Shown: positions 7,989 through 17,182 of the stretch, piece by piece
Numbering within the stretch: position 1 is the first letter of the stretch
Layout: each line of letters opens with the position of its first letter
Origin: Lentisphaeria bacterium UBA7640
Lineage (GTDB): Bacteria > Verrucomicrobiota > Lentisphaeria > Victivallales > Victivallaceae
Assembly (NCBI GenBank): GCA_002483765.1
Contig: DLIO01000011.1
Coordinates: 1 to 26,842, forward strand
Direction of reading: 5' to 3'
DNA: 26,842 nucleotides
The notes under the pieces: generated by a model
What the model was told of the DNA's origin: nothing
What the model saw: the letters and a program-made list of their open reading frames with translations, nothing else
Database searches by the model: none
Translations under genes and position numbers: made by a program

Positions 7989-9116
7989 ATGGACAATTCA
8001 AAAGAAAAAAGAGCATTAGAGCCAACTGGATTATTTGATCTCGGGCAAAAAGCCTTGATTAGATTGAGTAAGGCACTGTTTCTAATGATGGTGGTGATTA
8101 TCACCGGGATGTTGATTTATTATATTACCGCCAGCGGACTTTGTTCCGTAAAACCCCAAGAAGCGGCAATTGTCTTGCGTTTTGGGAAATATGTTACCAC
8201 TCACACAGAGGGTTGGCATTGGTACCCGCCCGCGCCAATCTATTCATTCGTTTATGTCCAAACCAGTCAGCAACGGTTGGACGTATCATTTGAAGCATTA
8301 AGAGAGCGGCAGATGGTGGGAGTCGAAACCGGCAGCACCAACTTGGTTCCTGGTTCAGATTTTTATCTCTTGACTGGAGATAGTAATATCATCCACACTT
8401 CATGGCGGACTCAATATCGCGTTACTAATCCCAAGAAATATTATGAAGCTATTTTGGGGCCGAAAAATCCACTGAGACCGGATCAAGTTCAAGTCGACCC
8501 GATAACCAATGTAACGCAGGGGATACGCGGTCCAGAAACTATGATTAGAAACATTCTAGGTAGTGTGATTCTTAAAACTACAGCGTCAAGTAAAGTTGAC
8601 AGTTTGCTGTATGAAGATAAAGAAGCCTATCGCAATGAAGTTACTAGAGGACTGATTGCTGAGATTGCTAAAATTGATGCCGGTATCGAGATTGATGGAC
8701 TTCAACTCAATCAAGTACAGCCACCATTGCCAACACGCAAAGCTTTTAGCGAGGTGACTGAAGCCAATCAAATACGTGGGACCTTGATTGAGCAGGCGGA
8801 ACAGTATCGCGTCAACCTTGAGAATGACACTCAAGTGCAGGCGCAACTGATAAGATCATATGCCGAAACTTACAGCACCAAAGTGGTCGCTCAAGTCGAA
8901 TCTGAAAGTATCTATTTTAAAAATATTTATGAACAATACAAGGACAATCCAGGAACGGTGCTTACCGCGCTTTACAACAATACTTTGACTAATGTACTTA
9001 GCGCGGTTGATGAAAAATACATCATCAGTAGCTCTGGTGACAAACATCGTCAAGTTAGGTTGAAAATTAATCCTGAGCCTAAAAGGACTGCAGTTGAACC
9101 GGAAGGGGCGCGTTAA
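7989..9116 (+). CDS. hflK: HflK-like SPFH protein
   Basis: A 375-residue protein with one membrane helix near 30-50, an SPFH domain starting at SVKPQEAAIVLRFGKYV, and a C-terminal helical region (about 255-310) with the pattern ANQIRGTLIEQAEQYRVN. The domain contains a GWHWYPPAPI turn like the HxxxPxP turn of HflK. An insert between about 115 and 180 (LVPGSDFYLLTGDSNIIHTS and then GPKNPLRPDQVQVD) includes the typical LTGDxN motif of HflK. The hydrophilic C-terminal tail is short. AGAGG at 7976-7980 precedes the ATG at 7989. The metal ATPase starts two bases after its stop, so the two are cotranscribed and probably coupled. This is the third SPFH gene in a row; a hetero-oligomer of all three is plausible but inferred. 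Confidence 0.85.
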   Translation: MDNSKEKRALEPTGLFDLGQKALIRLSKALFLMMVVIITGMLIYYITASGLCSVKPQEAAIVLRFGKYVTTHTEGWHWYPPAPIYSFVYVQTSQQRLDVSFEALRERQMVGVETGSTNLVPGSDFYLLTGDSNIIHTSWRTQYRVTNPKKYYEAILGPKNPLRPDQVQVDPITNVTQGIRGPETMIRNILGSVILKTTASSKVDSLLYEDKEAYRNEVTRGLIAEIAKIDAGIEIDGLQLNQVQPPLPTRKAFSEVTEANQIRGTLIEQAEQYRVNLENDTQVQAQLIRSYAETYSTKVVAQVESESIYFKNIYEQYKDNPGTVLTALYNNTLTNVLSAVDEKYIISSSGDKHRQVRLKINPEPKRTAVEPEGAR

Positions 9117-9118
9117 TT

Positions 9119-11158
9119 ATGGAAAATGTAATGAAAAAAGAAGTGCAGAAAGAGATGCAGGAGAATTCACACGGCCAGCTCCACGAACATAAGCATGACC
9201 ACAATCGTGGAGAACATAAAGGGCACAATCATGACGACCTAGCGAAAGGTTCATCCTGTCCAACTTGCGGGAATATTTCCGATGGCACTGGGCACGACCG
9301 TTCAATGGGACGGCTATCGTTCGCTTTACTTGGAGGTTGTTTTACCCTTAATTCATACCTGTTGCAGTGGTTTTTGCCTAATTATAAAATGGCCGCTGAA
9401 TTCAGTGCTTTAACTGGCGCGCTAATTCTGGCAATGCCGATTATCATGACTGCGATTAAAGATTTGTGGAATGGCAAAGTATACATGAATGAGTTAGTGG
9501 CTTTGGCAATCTTGGCAACTATTGCTGGAGGTGACTTTCAAACCGCGGGCTTGATTGCTTTTTTCCTGTTGTTGACCATTATTATCGAGTCGCGTACCGC
9601 GAGTGGGGCACAGCGTTCAATTGAGGAGTTGATTAAGTTAACGCCGAACACTGCGCATCTCTTTCGTGACGGGGCCGAGATTGATATCGAGGCCAGCGAA
9701 CTTAAAGTAGGGGATATAGTCAGAGTGCGCGCTGGTGAAAACTTTCCTGTTGATGGCAGAATAACCAGTGGCGAAAGCATAGTGAATCAAGCATCGATTA
9801 CTGGCGAGTCATTACCGGTGGACAAAGCGGTTAACGACGATGTTTATGCGGGAACGCAAAACCTTACAGGTGGTGTGGAGATTAAGGTTACCAAGGTTGG
9901 TGAAGACACTACGCTTGGTAAAGTTAAAGAGATGATTATGGCAGCAGAACACTCCAAAACGCCAATCGTCCGCATTATTGATAATTATGCTGGCTACTAT
10001 ACTCCAACCGTATTGATGCTCGCTGGTGTGACTTGGTGGTTTTCCGATGGCAATATGCGTCAAGTTATTACTTTGATGGTGATCGCGTGTCCATGCGCCA
10101 TTGTTCTGGCGACTCCAACAGCGGTAGTAGCGACAGTTGCCGCCGCCGCCCGACTTGGTATTTTGATTAAAAATGTTGGACATCTCGAATTGGCAGCAAA
10201 AATACGGACGTTTGTTTTTGATAAAACTGGTACGTTAACTAATGGTTTACTTTCGGTAGTGCGCCTCAATCCCTTTGAAGGGACTGAACCGGCAGAGTTA
10301 TTGCGTATCGCCACTAGTGCTGAACAATATAGCAATCACCCGACAGCCAAAGCAATGCTGAAACTAGCGCAGGAAGCAGAAATTACGCTAAGTGAAGCTG
10401 TTACTTTCTCAGAAATCCACGGCAAAGGTGTTTCAGTCACCTTGGAAGGGAAAAAGTGCTTGGTCGGACGTGCGGCGTGGTTGACTGAACTTGGATATAT
10501 TATTCCTCCCGAAGGCGAAGAGGCCGACAATCTAAGCATTGTCTATGTCGCTTGGGATGAAAAGATTATCGGTTGGCTCGGGCTACGCGATAAATTGCGT
10601 AATGAGTCTGCTCAGATGATTACCGACTTGAGAGAACTCGGAATTCGCCACTGCGCAATGGTTACCGGAGACCGGCATTCTGTCGCACAAGCGGTGGCCG
10701 CTCAACTTAATATTGATGAATTTCGTAGTGAATGCTTGCCTGAAGGCAAAGTTGAATATGTCAACGAAGCGTCGAAGAATTCTATGGTCGCGGTTGTTGG
10801 CGACGGGGTTAACGACGCTCCGGCACTGGCCGCTGGCGATCTTGGCATAGCTATGGGCGCCATCGGTAGTGACATTGCTATCAGTAGCGCGTCCATTGCG
10901 TTGATGAATAATGACCTGCGCCGTATTCCAGCTCTAGTGGTGTTGTCCCGTCAAATGCGCATGATTATTAATCAAAACCTGTTTATTGGCATGGTTTTTG
11001 TGTTTGGCGGTATGCTACTTGCGGTGCTTGATCTGATGACCCCGATTGCTGCTGCTGTATTTCACACCTTAAGCACATTACTGATTATTTTTAATAGTGC
11101 GCGTTTAATGCGCAGCGGTGAGGAATTAACCTTAACCAAATATGATGACAAATTATAG
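9119..11158 (+). CDS. P1B-type heavy-metal-translocating ATPase
   Basis: A 679-residue metal pump with all core P-type motifs: TGES near 228, CPC in the transport helix at 324-326, DKTGT phosphorylation site at 368-372, SNHPTA with the HP pair at 407-408, and GDGVNDAP at 561-568. The N-terminus has no HMA domain; instead residues 18-40 are a His-rich tail (HEHKHDHNR, HKGHNHDD) followed by CPTCG at 47-51. The last membrane helix carries HTLST (H649-T653) and FNSARL, not the MxxSS of copper pumps or the DxG of zinc/cadmium pumps, so the transported ion is uncertain; zinc, copper, cobalt or nickel remain possible. GGAAGGGG precedes the ATG at 9119; an ATG four codons later is an alternative. Its place inside an SPFH operon is unusual. 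Confidence 0.93.
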   Translation: MENVMKKEVQKEMQENSHGQLHEHKHDHNRGEHKGHNHDDLAKGSSCPTCGNISDGTGHDRSMGRLSFALLGGCFTLNSYLLQWFLPNYKMAAEFSALTGALILAMPIIMTAIKDLWNGKVYMNELVALAILATIAGGDFQTAGLIAFFLLLTIIIESRTASGAQRSIEELIKLTPNTAHLFRDGAEIDIEASELKVGDIVRVRAGENFPVDGRITSGESIVNQASITGESLPVDKAVNDDVYAGTQNLTGGVEIKVTKVGEDTTLGKVKEMIMAAEHSKTPIVRIIDNYAGYYTPTVLMLAGVTWWFSDGNMRQVITLMVIACPCAIVLATPTAVVATVAAAARLGILIKNVGHLELAAKIRTFVFDKTGTLTNGLLSVVRLNPFEGTEPAELLRIATSAEQYSNHPTAKAMLKLAQEAEITLSEAVTFSEIHGKGVSVTLEGKKCLVGRAAWLTELGYIIPPEGEEADNLSIVYVAWDEKIIGWLGLRDKLRNESAQMITDLRELGIRHCAMVTGDRHSVAQAVAAQLNIDEFRSECLPEGKVEYVNEASKNSMVAVVGDGVNDAPALAAGDLGIAMGAIGSDIAISSASIALMNNDLRRIPALVVLSRQMRMIINQNLFIGMVFVFGGMLLAVLDLMTPIAAAVFHTLSTLLIIFNSARLMRSGEELTLTKYDDKL

Positions 11159-11168
11159 GATTTAAACT

Positions 11169-12335
11169 ATGGCAGATCACAACCCGATAGTAAGTACGGT
11201 CGGATTGACCAAAATATTCCGGGACTTCTGGGGACGCCCTAAAGCAAAGGCCGTTAACGACGTTGACTTTAATGTTTATCCCGGTGAAGTGGTCGGATTG
11301 CTCGGACCCAATGGTTGCGGAAAATCGACTACGGTAAAGATGTTGTTGGGGCTATTGTATCCAACCGCTGGTACTTTATCTGTAATGGGACGTTCACCCC
11401 GGGCAGTAGAAACTAAACGTGAAATAGGGTATTTACCTGAAGAATCTTATCTTTACAAATATCTGACCGCGATAGAGACCCTAGATTTTTTCGGAGCTTT
11501 GTTTGGTTTATCTGCTCAGGAAAGAAAGTTGCGTTCAGAGCAATTACTGGATATGGTTGGCTTGGGTCATGCCCGTCGCCGCCGTGTTGGCGAATTTTCG
11601 AAAGGGATGACGCGCCGTATCGGTTTAGCACAGGCGATGATCAACGATCCCGCATTATTGATTTTGGACGAACCGACTTCCGGACTTGACCCGCTTGGTT
11701 GTAAAGAAGTGAAAGACCTGATCATGCACCTGAAAAAACGCGGTAAAACGGTGATCATCACCAGTCACATGCTGAGTGATGTGGAAGATGTTTGCGATCG
11801 CGTAATGATCATGTACGGCGGTAAGATTCGAGCAACTGGAACGTTAAATGAACTCTTGACTATCACTGAAGCGAGTAGAATTATAACGCCAGTGCTTTCG
11901 CCTGAGGTTACCAACCGAGTAATACAAATCCTGCGTGATAATTTTGGTGAAGAAGAAGATTTTAAGATCGATCATCCGCGGAAAAGTTTGGAGAATTTCT
12001 TTCTTGAAGTTATTGAAACCGCACGCCATGACAGTGTTGAAACTGCTGGCGTACTTGGTGGTGGACATATTGCTGATTACTTGAGTGAAGAATTGCCCCA
12101 GTCGGCGTTGCTTCAAGAGTTGGCACAGAATGGACAAAAGCCTGAACCAACAATAGTAGAACCGGCGAAAACTGTTGAAGAAGGGATCGAAGAAGAGAAT
12201 ATCAAGCTAGAACAATTAACCGAAGAAGTTAAGGTTCAAGAACCTAAAGACGACTCTGTCGACAAAATACTAGCAGGCGCTGAAAAACTTAAAGCGGCCA
12301 ACGAAAAGCTTGAAGATCTGTTATCCGGACGCTGA
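11169..12335 (+). CDS. ABC-2 type transporter ATP-binding protein with acidic C-terminal tail
   Basis: A 388-residue nucleotide-binding subunit. Walker A is GPNGCGKST at 46-54, the signature is the SKGM-type (FSKGM at 143-147) in place of LSGGQ, and Walker B is LLILDEP at 163-169 followed by TSGLD; the switch histidine is in ITSHMLSD. The ATPase core ends near residue 240, and about 140 residues follow that are rich in E, K and P and end in a short coiled-coil (AEKLKAANEKLEDLL). Members of the family normally stop near 240-320 residues, so the tail may dock another component. The gene starts 10 bp after the metal ATPase and is followed 31 bp later by its permease, forming a complete exporter. 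AGGA at 11157-11160 precedes the ATG. Confidence 0.92.
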   Translation: MADHNPIVSTVGLTKIFRDFWGRPKAKAVNDVDFNVYPGEVVGLLGPNGCGKSTTVKMLLGLLYPTAGTLSVMGRSPRAVETKREIGYLPEESYLYKYLTAIETLDFFGALFGLSAQERKLRSEQLLDMVGLGHARRRRVGEFSKGMTRRIGLAQAMINDPALLILDEPTSGLDPLGCKEVKDLIMHLKKRGKTVIITSHMLSDVEDVCDRVMIMYGGKIRATGTLNELLTITEASRIITPVLSPEVTNRVIQILRDNFGEEEDFKIDHPRKSLENFFLEVIETARHDSVETAGVLGGGHIADYLSEELPQSALLQELAQNGQKPEPTIVEPAKTVEEGIEEENIKLEQLTEEVKVQEPKDDSVDKILAGAEKLKAANEKLEDLLSGR

Positions 12336-12366
12336 TTGAGTACACTGTAAACGAGAGAATTGATAT

Positions 12367-13806
12367 ATGGGCCCTTTTCTAGGAATTGTAAAGCTGACCA
12401 TTAAAACAGCGTTAAGGTCAAATGTTTTCCAGCTGCTATTGCTGGTATTGCTGTTTTGTATTACTTTTATCCCAACTACCATCGCTGGAGACGGTACTGC
12501 TCAGGGGTACATTCAGGTGTCGCTGAAGTACAGTTTGGCTGCGATTGGATTTATTTTATCATTATCATCAATCTGGCTTGGCTGCTTTATGATGTCGAGA
12601 GACACTGAAACCTATCAGATTCACATGGTGGTTAGTAAGTCCGTTTCACGGACGACCGTCTGGCTAGGGAAATGGTTTGGCATTGTCTTAATTCATCTAT
12701 CGCTATTGCTGCTGTCAGCGGCAACCATCTATTTTATCGTTTCCTATCAGTATCATCGTCAAGATTTTTCTGAAAAAGAACGTGTGCGAATTCAGAATGA
12801 AGTAATGGTGGCGCGGCGTGTCTATTATCCCAAAATGCCCAACATGGATAATATTGCCAAGCAAGAATTGACCCGTCGGGTTGAAATGAATAAAAAAATT
12901 GGGAAAGAAGTTGATGAATCCTCGGCAAGCATGAATAAAATGCTCCAAGACATCAAACGCGAAGTTATCGGTAATTATTCGCAAATTCCATTTAATAGTA
13001 TGCGTGAATGGTCTTACGAAGGATTACCGATCAATTATGATGGGCCAGTTTTCCTGCGTTTTCGGCTCTATGTCAATAAAATTGGTGGTAATGACCAACG
13101 ACTTTCAAACGGACTCTGGGTCGCTGGTTTTCCTGTGCCCGAGGAGGCCAACTCAGAGCCTGCGAAAAATGTGTTTGAACAAAAATCGGCGGGGAAACAA
13201 AAATATAAGTTTGTCCCTCAGGCGTTAAGCAATGGGCCAGAACAGATTATGACCGGGGAATTCCATGAGCGCGTGTTGGACTCCAGGTTTATTAGTCCGG
13301 ATGGGATGATGCTGACCGCGTTCCAAAACTTTGACCCACAGCGGGCACAGCTCTTTTTTCAGCCGGCAGACGGGCCGAAAATATTAATTAGTGCCAGTAA
13401 TTTTACTGACAACTATTTCCGTGCGGTCTTAGTTTTGTTTTTGCAACTTATAATTATGGCCGGGCTGGGCTGCGCGGCGGCGTCAGTGTTATCCATGCCA
13501 ATGGCGATATTTGTGGTGATCTCTTACGTTATAGCTGGTAGTTTTTCAATAATATTGAGCGGATCGTCGTATATTAGCGGTGTCGCTGATCATATCGGTT
13601 ATTACATGGGTAATATTCTATTGTTGGTTATTATTCCGATGCAGGCATTTGAAATTACACATTTTGTTTCAGGCGGTGAACTCATAGAATTTAAGCTTAT
13701 TGGAACTATTTTCTTAAAATATTTCATCTTGAGGGCATTGCCGTTGTTTATCCTAGGAATTTGGTTATATAACCGCAGAGAAATGGGATTGGTGATTAGA
13801 AAATGA
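12367..13806 (+). CDS. ABC-2 type transporter permease with large soluble insert
   Basis: A 479-residue membrane subunit matching the ATPase just upstream. Hydrophobic segments are near 19-38, 56-78 and 100-125, then a hydrophilic stretch from about 126 to 350, and four more segments near 355-380, 382-404, 412-435 and 445-468. The first third (TALRSNVFQLLLLVLLF, later MMSRDTETYQIHMVVSKSVS) is typical of ABC-2 permeases, where the SRDTE.G.I..V.SKPVSR region faces the ATPase. The large insert with GEFHERVLDSRF likely projects from the membrane and could bind substrate or a partner. GAGAG lies upstream of the ATG at 12367. Its stop overlaps the next gene by four bases (ATGA). The exported substrate is unknown. 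Confidence 0.88.
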   Translation: MGPFLGIVKLTIKTALRSNVFQLLLLVLLFCITFIPTTIAGDGTAQGYIQVSLKYSLAAIGFILSLSSIWLGCFMMSRDTETYQIHMVVSKSVSRTTVWLGKWFGIVLIHLSLLLLSAATIYFIVSYQYHRQDFSEKERVRIQNEVMVARRVYYPKMPNMDNIAKQELTRRVEMNKKIGKEVDESSASMNKMLQDIKREVIGNYSQIPFNSMREWSYEGLPINYDGPVFLRFRLYVNKIGGNDQRLSNGLWVAGFPVPEEANSEPAKNVFEQKSAGKQKYKFVPQALSNGPEQIMTGEFHERVLDSRFISPDGMMLTAFQNFDPQRAQLFFQPADGPKILISASNFTDNYFRAVLVLFLQLIIMAGLGCAAASVLSMPMAIFVVISYVIAGSFSIILSGSSYISGVADHIGYYMGNILLLVIIPMQAFEITHFVSGGELIEFKLIGTIFLKYFILRALPLFILGIWLYNRREMGLVIRK

Positions 13807-15446
13807 GTAAATTTAAAATATTAGTTGTAAATCTTTCACTGTTACTGATTACCGCGATTTTGGTGGTCGCCATCAATTGGTCATCTGTCAGAATGAATGG
13901 TTTAATCAAAGAAAACAATCTTCATGCCACCGGGCAGATCAAAAATGCGCCGCCAATGGTCGTGTTTACGACTGTCGCGCTCGGTAGCTTTCGAGGTATT
14001 TTAGCCGATATTCTCTGGTTGCGCGCGGCCTCGCTCCAGGATTCTGGCAATTATTTTGAAATGGTGCAACTGGCATACTGGATTACCGAGCTTCAACCAC
14101 GTTTTTCCGGAGCCACCGCCTATCTCGCATGGAATATGGCCTACAATATTTCGGTAACATGTTCGCAGCCAGAAGACCGTTGGCGCTGGATTCAAGAGGG
14201 GATTCGTTTGATCCGCGACAAAGCGATTGATTATAATCCGAGCGATCCATTGATCTACAAAGAGCTCGGCTGGATTTTTCAGCATAAGGTGGGCAATGTT
14301 CTTGATGATGCCAATAAATATTACAAAAATCATCTGGCGATAGATATGGAAAACATTATCGGAGCGAAACCGGATTGGAGCAAATTTGTGGCCGCGCCAA
14401 AAGATGAAGAAGCGTTTAAAGCTATCTACAGAAAAGATAATCCATTCTGGCAAGCGCTGGAGGCGGCTGGTTTTAACTCACTTAGCGAACTTTATGATGA
14501 TTTTGTAAAAAATAACGGTAAAATGCCGGAAAAAATGTTAACAGAAATGGCCGCGGTAAAATCTATCGTGGATATTGAACATTATCTGCGACGCCAGTGG
14601 TTATGGAATAAATTTCGACTTGATGCCGATCTTATTTACCAGATTAATTCTCAATACGGGGCTTTGGACTGGCGCCTTCCTGAAGCACAAGCAATCTACT
14701 GGGCGACCAAAGGACTAGAGATGACCGTGGGAAACCGCGACTTGTCGTGCGAACGAATGATCACGCAAGCTCTGAAGGATGCTTTTGTCAGTGGACGCCT
14801 ACTGTGGCTTGACCGGCAGAATCATGAAAATATTATTCTAGCGCCGAATTTTAACGTTATTGACGCAGTTTCTGACGCTTATGAAAAAGCTTATCTGGAG
14901 AACAATAAACAATCCAGTTTCCGCTCCGCAAAACTTAATTTCTATAAAGAAGCGATCACACTGTTGTATAATTATGGAATGTTCAGCAAAGCGAAGGAGT
15001 ATTACCAAAAATTACGCAAAGAAGAACCCGGCGCACATCGTTTGCGCCTGGAAGAATTTGTGATGAGAGAATGGGCGGAAGATGTTCGCGACGCTAGCGT
15101 AAAACAAGCCACCGACATCATTGCCGGATTTATTTTTCGCGCTTGTAACTATATTGTTTTAGGTGACGATGACGCAGCGTTAGCTCAGGAACGTATGGCG
15201 TCTTATATCTACAATAATTACAGTCAAGCAACGGCGGATATTAAACAACGCGTTGGTTTGGCACCTTATGCACAGATCAAAAAATCAGTGACCGATGCTT
15301 GCCTGCAAAACTTCCCACCTGCAATGGCGGCGATTTTACGCGAACGCCTTGCACAAGAAGCGGCGGCACGCGGTGAAAAGTTATCGACCACACCGCGTAC
15401 AACTTTGCCGTCTTCAAGATCTTTGTTACCGATCCCAAACCGCTAA
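13803..15446 (+). CDS. Membrane-anchored helical protein, conserved PVC-type, function unknown
   Basis: A 547-residue protein with one N-terminal hydrophobic segment (about 5-25) and no further membrane helices, so the bulk is probably periplasmic or extracytoplasmic. The body is alpha-helical and rich in W and Y, with TPR-like stretches (YYQKLRKEEPGAHRLRLEEF near 400, YFEMVQLAYWITELQPRFSG near 84). The region from RGILADILWLRAASLQ to AYLAWNMAYNISV and YKELGWIFQHKVG is strikingly aromatic and resembles proteins I associate with PVC bacteria next to ABC-2 exporters; I do not know a named function. The ATG overlaps the permease stop by four bases, which implies coupled translation and a role with the exporter. 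It is the last gene of the operon; only 32 bp separate it from the convergent ilvD. Confidence 0.82.
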   Translation: MSKFKILVVNLSLLLITAILVVAINWSSVRMNGLIKENNLHATGQIKNAPPMVVFTTVALGSFRGILADILWLRAASLQDSGNYFEMVQLAYWITELQPRFSGATAYLAWNMAYNISVTCSQPEDRWRWIQEGIRLIRDKAIDYNPSDPLIYKELGWIFQHKVGNVLDDANKYYKNHLAIDMENIIGAKPDWSKFVAAPKDEEAFKAIYRKDNPFWQALEAAGFNSLSELYDDFVKNNGKMPEKMLTEMAAVKSIVDIEHYLRRQWLWNKFRLDADLIYQINSQYGALDWRLPEAQAIYWATKGLEMTVGNRDLSCERMITQALKDAFVSGRLLWLDRQNHENIILAPNFNVIDAVSDAYEKAYLENNKQSSFRSAKLNFYKEAITLLYNYGMFSKAKEYYQKLRKEEPGAHRLRLEEFVMREWAEDVRDASVKQATDIIAGFIFRACNYIVLGDDDAALAQERMASYIYNNYSQATADIKQRVGLAPYAQIKKSVTDACLQNFPPAMAAILRERLAQEAAARGEKLSTTPRTTLPSSRSLLPIPNR

Positions 15447-15478
15447 CAAAGATTGGTAAAGAAAGTATAAATCCCAGA

Positions 15479-17164
15479 TTAAAGTTCAGGGATACGTAAC
15501 ACTCCACCGGTATCTGCACTAGTTGCGCATAATGCGTAACGAGCGAGCCAGCCAGTTAACGCTTTGGGTTTATATGGTGCCATGTTACTACGGCGTTTTG
15601 CCAACTCGGCATCATCAACCTGTAATTTGAGAATTCGTTTGGGAATATCAATCTCTATCATGTCGCCGGGTTCAACCAATCCGATGATCCCGCCTGCCGC
15701 GGCTTCCGGACTGACATGCCCGATGCAAGCTCCGTGTGTGCCACCAGAGAAACGCCCATCAGTCACCAATGCGACTTTTTCGCCTAATCCGCTACCCATA
15801 ATATAACTGGTTGGTGCTAACATCTCCTGCATGCCGGGACCGCCTTTGGGGCCTTCGTAGCGAATGACCACGACATCGCCGGCCTTTACTTTGCCGCCGA
15901 GGATACCAGTGCAAGCGTCTTCCTGACTTTCGAAAATCACGGCTGGGCCGCAATGTTGGTGCATTGCTTTCGCTACTCCCGCGGTTTTAACAACGCAACC
16001 ATTTTCTGCTAGGTTGCCGAATAAAATTGCCAGCCCGCCTTCTTGGCTGTAGGGATCTTCAATAGTGCGAATGACCTCGCCGTCGGCATCGTCTGCTTCG
16101 GCGAATTGTTCGCCAAGAGTACGTCCCGAAACTGTCGGCGCGCTGCTGTCCAGCATGCCTGGTAAGCGGTTAAGTTCTTTCATGATCGCCATAATACCAC
16201 CAACCCGTCCGAGGTCTTCACCAATATGCAGTTGAACTGATGGCGAAAGTTTACAAATATTCGGAGTAGTGCGACTAATACGGTCAATCTCTTTCAAATC
16301 TAGTTTAGTCCCAGCTTCGGCGGCGATCGCTAGAGTGTGCAAAATTGTGTTCGAACTGCCACCCATGGCCATATCTAACCGCAATGCGTTGGTAAACGCG
16401 ATCGGCGAAGCAAAATCGCGAGCAGTCAGAGCGTTCGGCTCAAGCGCCATTTCGACAGCGCGCCGCGCCGCGTGGCGCCATAATTCGATGCGCTTAGGGT
16501 CAGTGGCGATAATGGTGCCATTGCCCGGTAACGCTATTCCTAACGCCTCGCAAAGACAGTTCATGCTGTTGGCTGTAAACATTCCAGAACACGATCCGGC
16601 TCCGGGACAGGATTTACATTCCATGTTGTCCAGCTCGGAATCGCTGATTTCTCCGATACGATGTTGCGCCACACCCTCAAAAATAGTTATCAAATCGGCG
16701 CTGGAGCCATCAGGTTTTTTCCCGGCTGCCATCGGGCCGCCGGAAGCAAAGATTGTTGGAATATTGAGGCGCATTGCTCCCATTAACATACCAGGAACAA
16801 TTTTATCGCAATTTGGAATACAGATCATCGCGTCAAATGGATGAGCCATACCCATCGATTCAACAGTGTCAGCAATAATTTCGCGACTTGGCAGTGAATA
16901 TTTCATTCCGACATGACCCATCGCGATGCCGTCACAAATGGCCATAGTATTGAACTCCATCGGAACGCCGCCGGCTTTGCGAATTTCATCACAGATCAGC
17001 GCTCCGACTTGATTGAGGTGACAATGACCCGGCACGATGGTGGTGTATGAATTGCAAACGCCGATAAAGGGTTTGCTAAAATCTTCACGTTTAATTCCGG
17101 TAGCGGCCATGAGTGCTCGATGTGGCGCTCTTTCCGGTCCTGCTTTCATGATATTACTGCGCAT
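15479..17164 (-). CDS. ilvD: Dihydroxy-acid dehydratase IlvD
   Basis: IlvD dehydrates 2,3-dihydroxy acids to 2-keto acids in valine, isoleucine and pantothenate synthesis, using an Fe-S cluster in the cytoplasm. At 561 residues it is normal. Clear motifs: PERAPHRALMAATG at the N-terminus, CDGIAMGH, PNCDKIVPGM with a cluster cysteine, CPGAGSCSGMFTANSM with a second, and TDGRFSGGTHG with the substrate-binding region. The canonical TPCN is replaced by VPGHCHLNQ, a form seen in the archaeal-like branch, so the cluster may be of the [4Fe-4S] type. AGGAGG just upstream of ATG 17164 is a strong ribosome site. Other ilv genes are not adjacent. The gene is divergent from ffh. A 191-residue reading frame on the opposite strand (16269-16844) is a shadow. 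Confidence 0.96.
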   Translation of the reverse strand: MRSNIMKAGPERAPHRALMAATGIKREDFSKPFIGVCNSYTTIVPGHCHLNQVGALICDEIRKAGGVPMEFNTMAICDGIAMGHVGMKYSLPSREIIADTVESMGMAHPFDAMICIPNCDKIVPGMLMGAMRLNIPTIFASGGPMAAGKKPDGSSADLITIFEGVAQHRIGEISDSELDNMECKSCPGAGSCSGMFTANSMNCLCEALGIALPGNGTIIATDPKRIELWRHAARRAVEMALEPNALTARDFASPIAFTNALRLDMAMGGSSNTILHTLAIAAEAGTKLDLKEIDRISRTTPNICKLSPSVQLHIGEDLGRVGGIMAIMKELNRLPGMLDSSAPTVSGRTLGEQFAEADDADGEVIRTIEDPYSQEGGLAILFGNLAENGCVVKTAGVAKAMHQHCGPAVIFESQEDACTGILGGKVKAGDVVVIRYEGPKGGPGMQEMLAPTSYIMGSGLGEKVALVTDGRFSGGTHGACIGHVSPEAAAGGIIGLVEPGDMIEIDIPKRILKLQVDDAELAKRRSNMAPYKPKALTGWLARYALCATSADTGGVLRIPEL

Positions 17165-17182
17165 ATTTCCTCCTGGTTCAGG

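Noticed and set aside
11592..11610. Degenerate ABC signature (FSKGM in place of LSGGQ)
   Set aside because: SKGM-type signatures are common in ABC-2 ATPases, so this is not a sign of inactivity.
14001..14453. 150-residue reading frame on the minus strand
   Set aside because: Antisense to the membrane-anchored protein gene of the operon, with no start signal or domain.
16269..16844. 191-residue reading frame on the plus strand
   Set aside because: It lies entirely antisense to ilvD, whose motifs are unambiguous, and has no ribosome binding site or recognisable domain.
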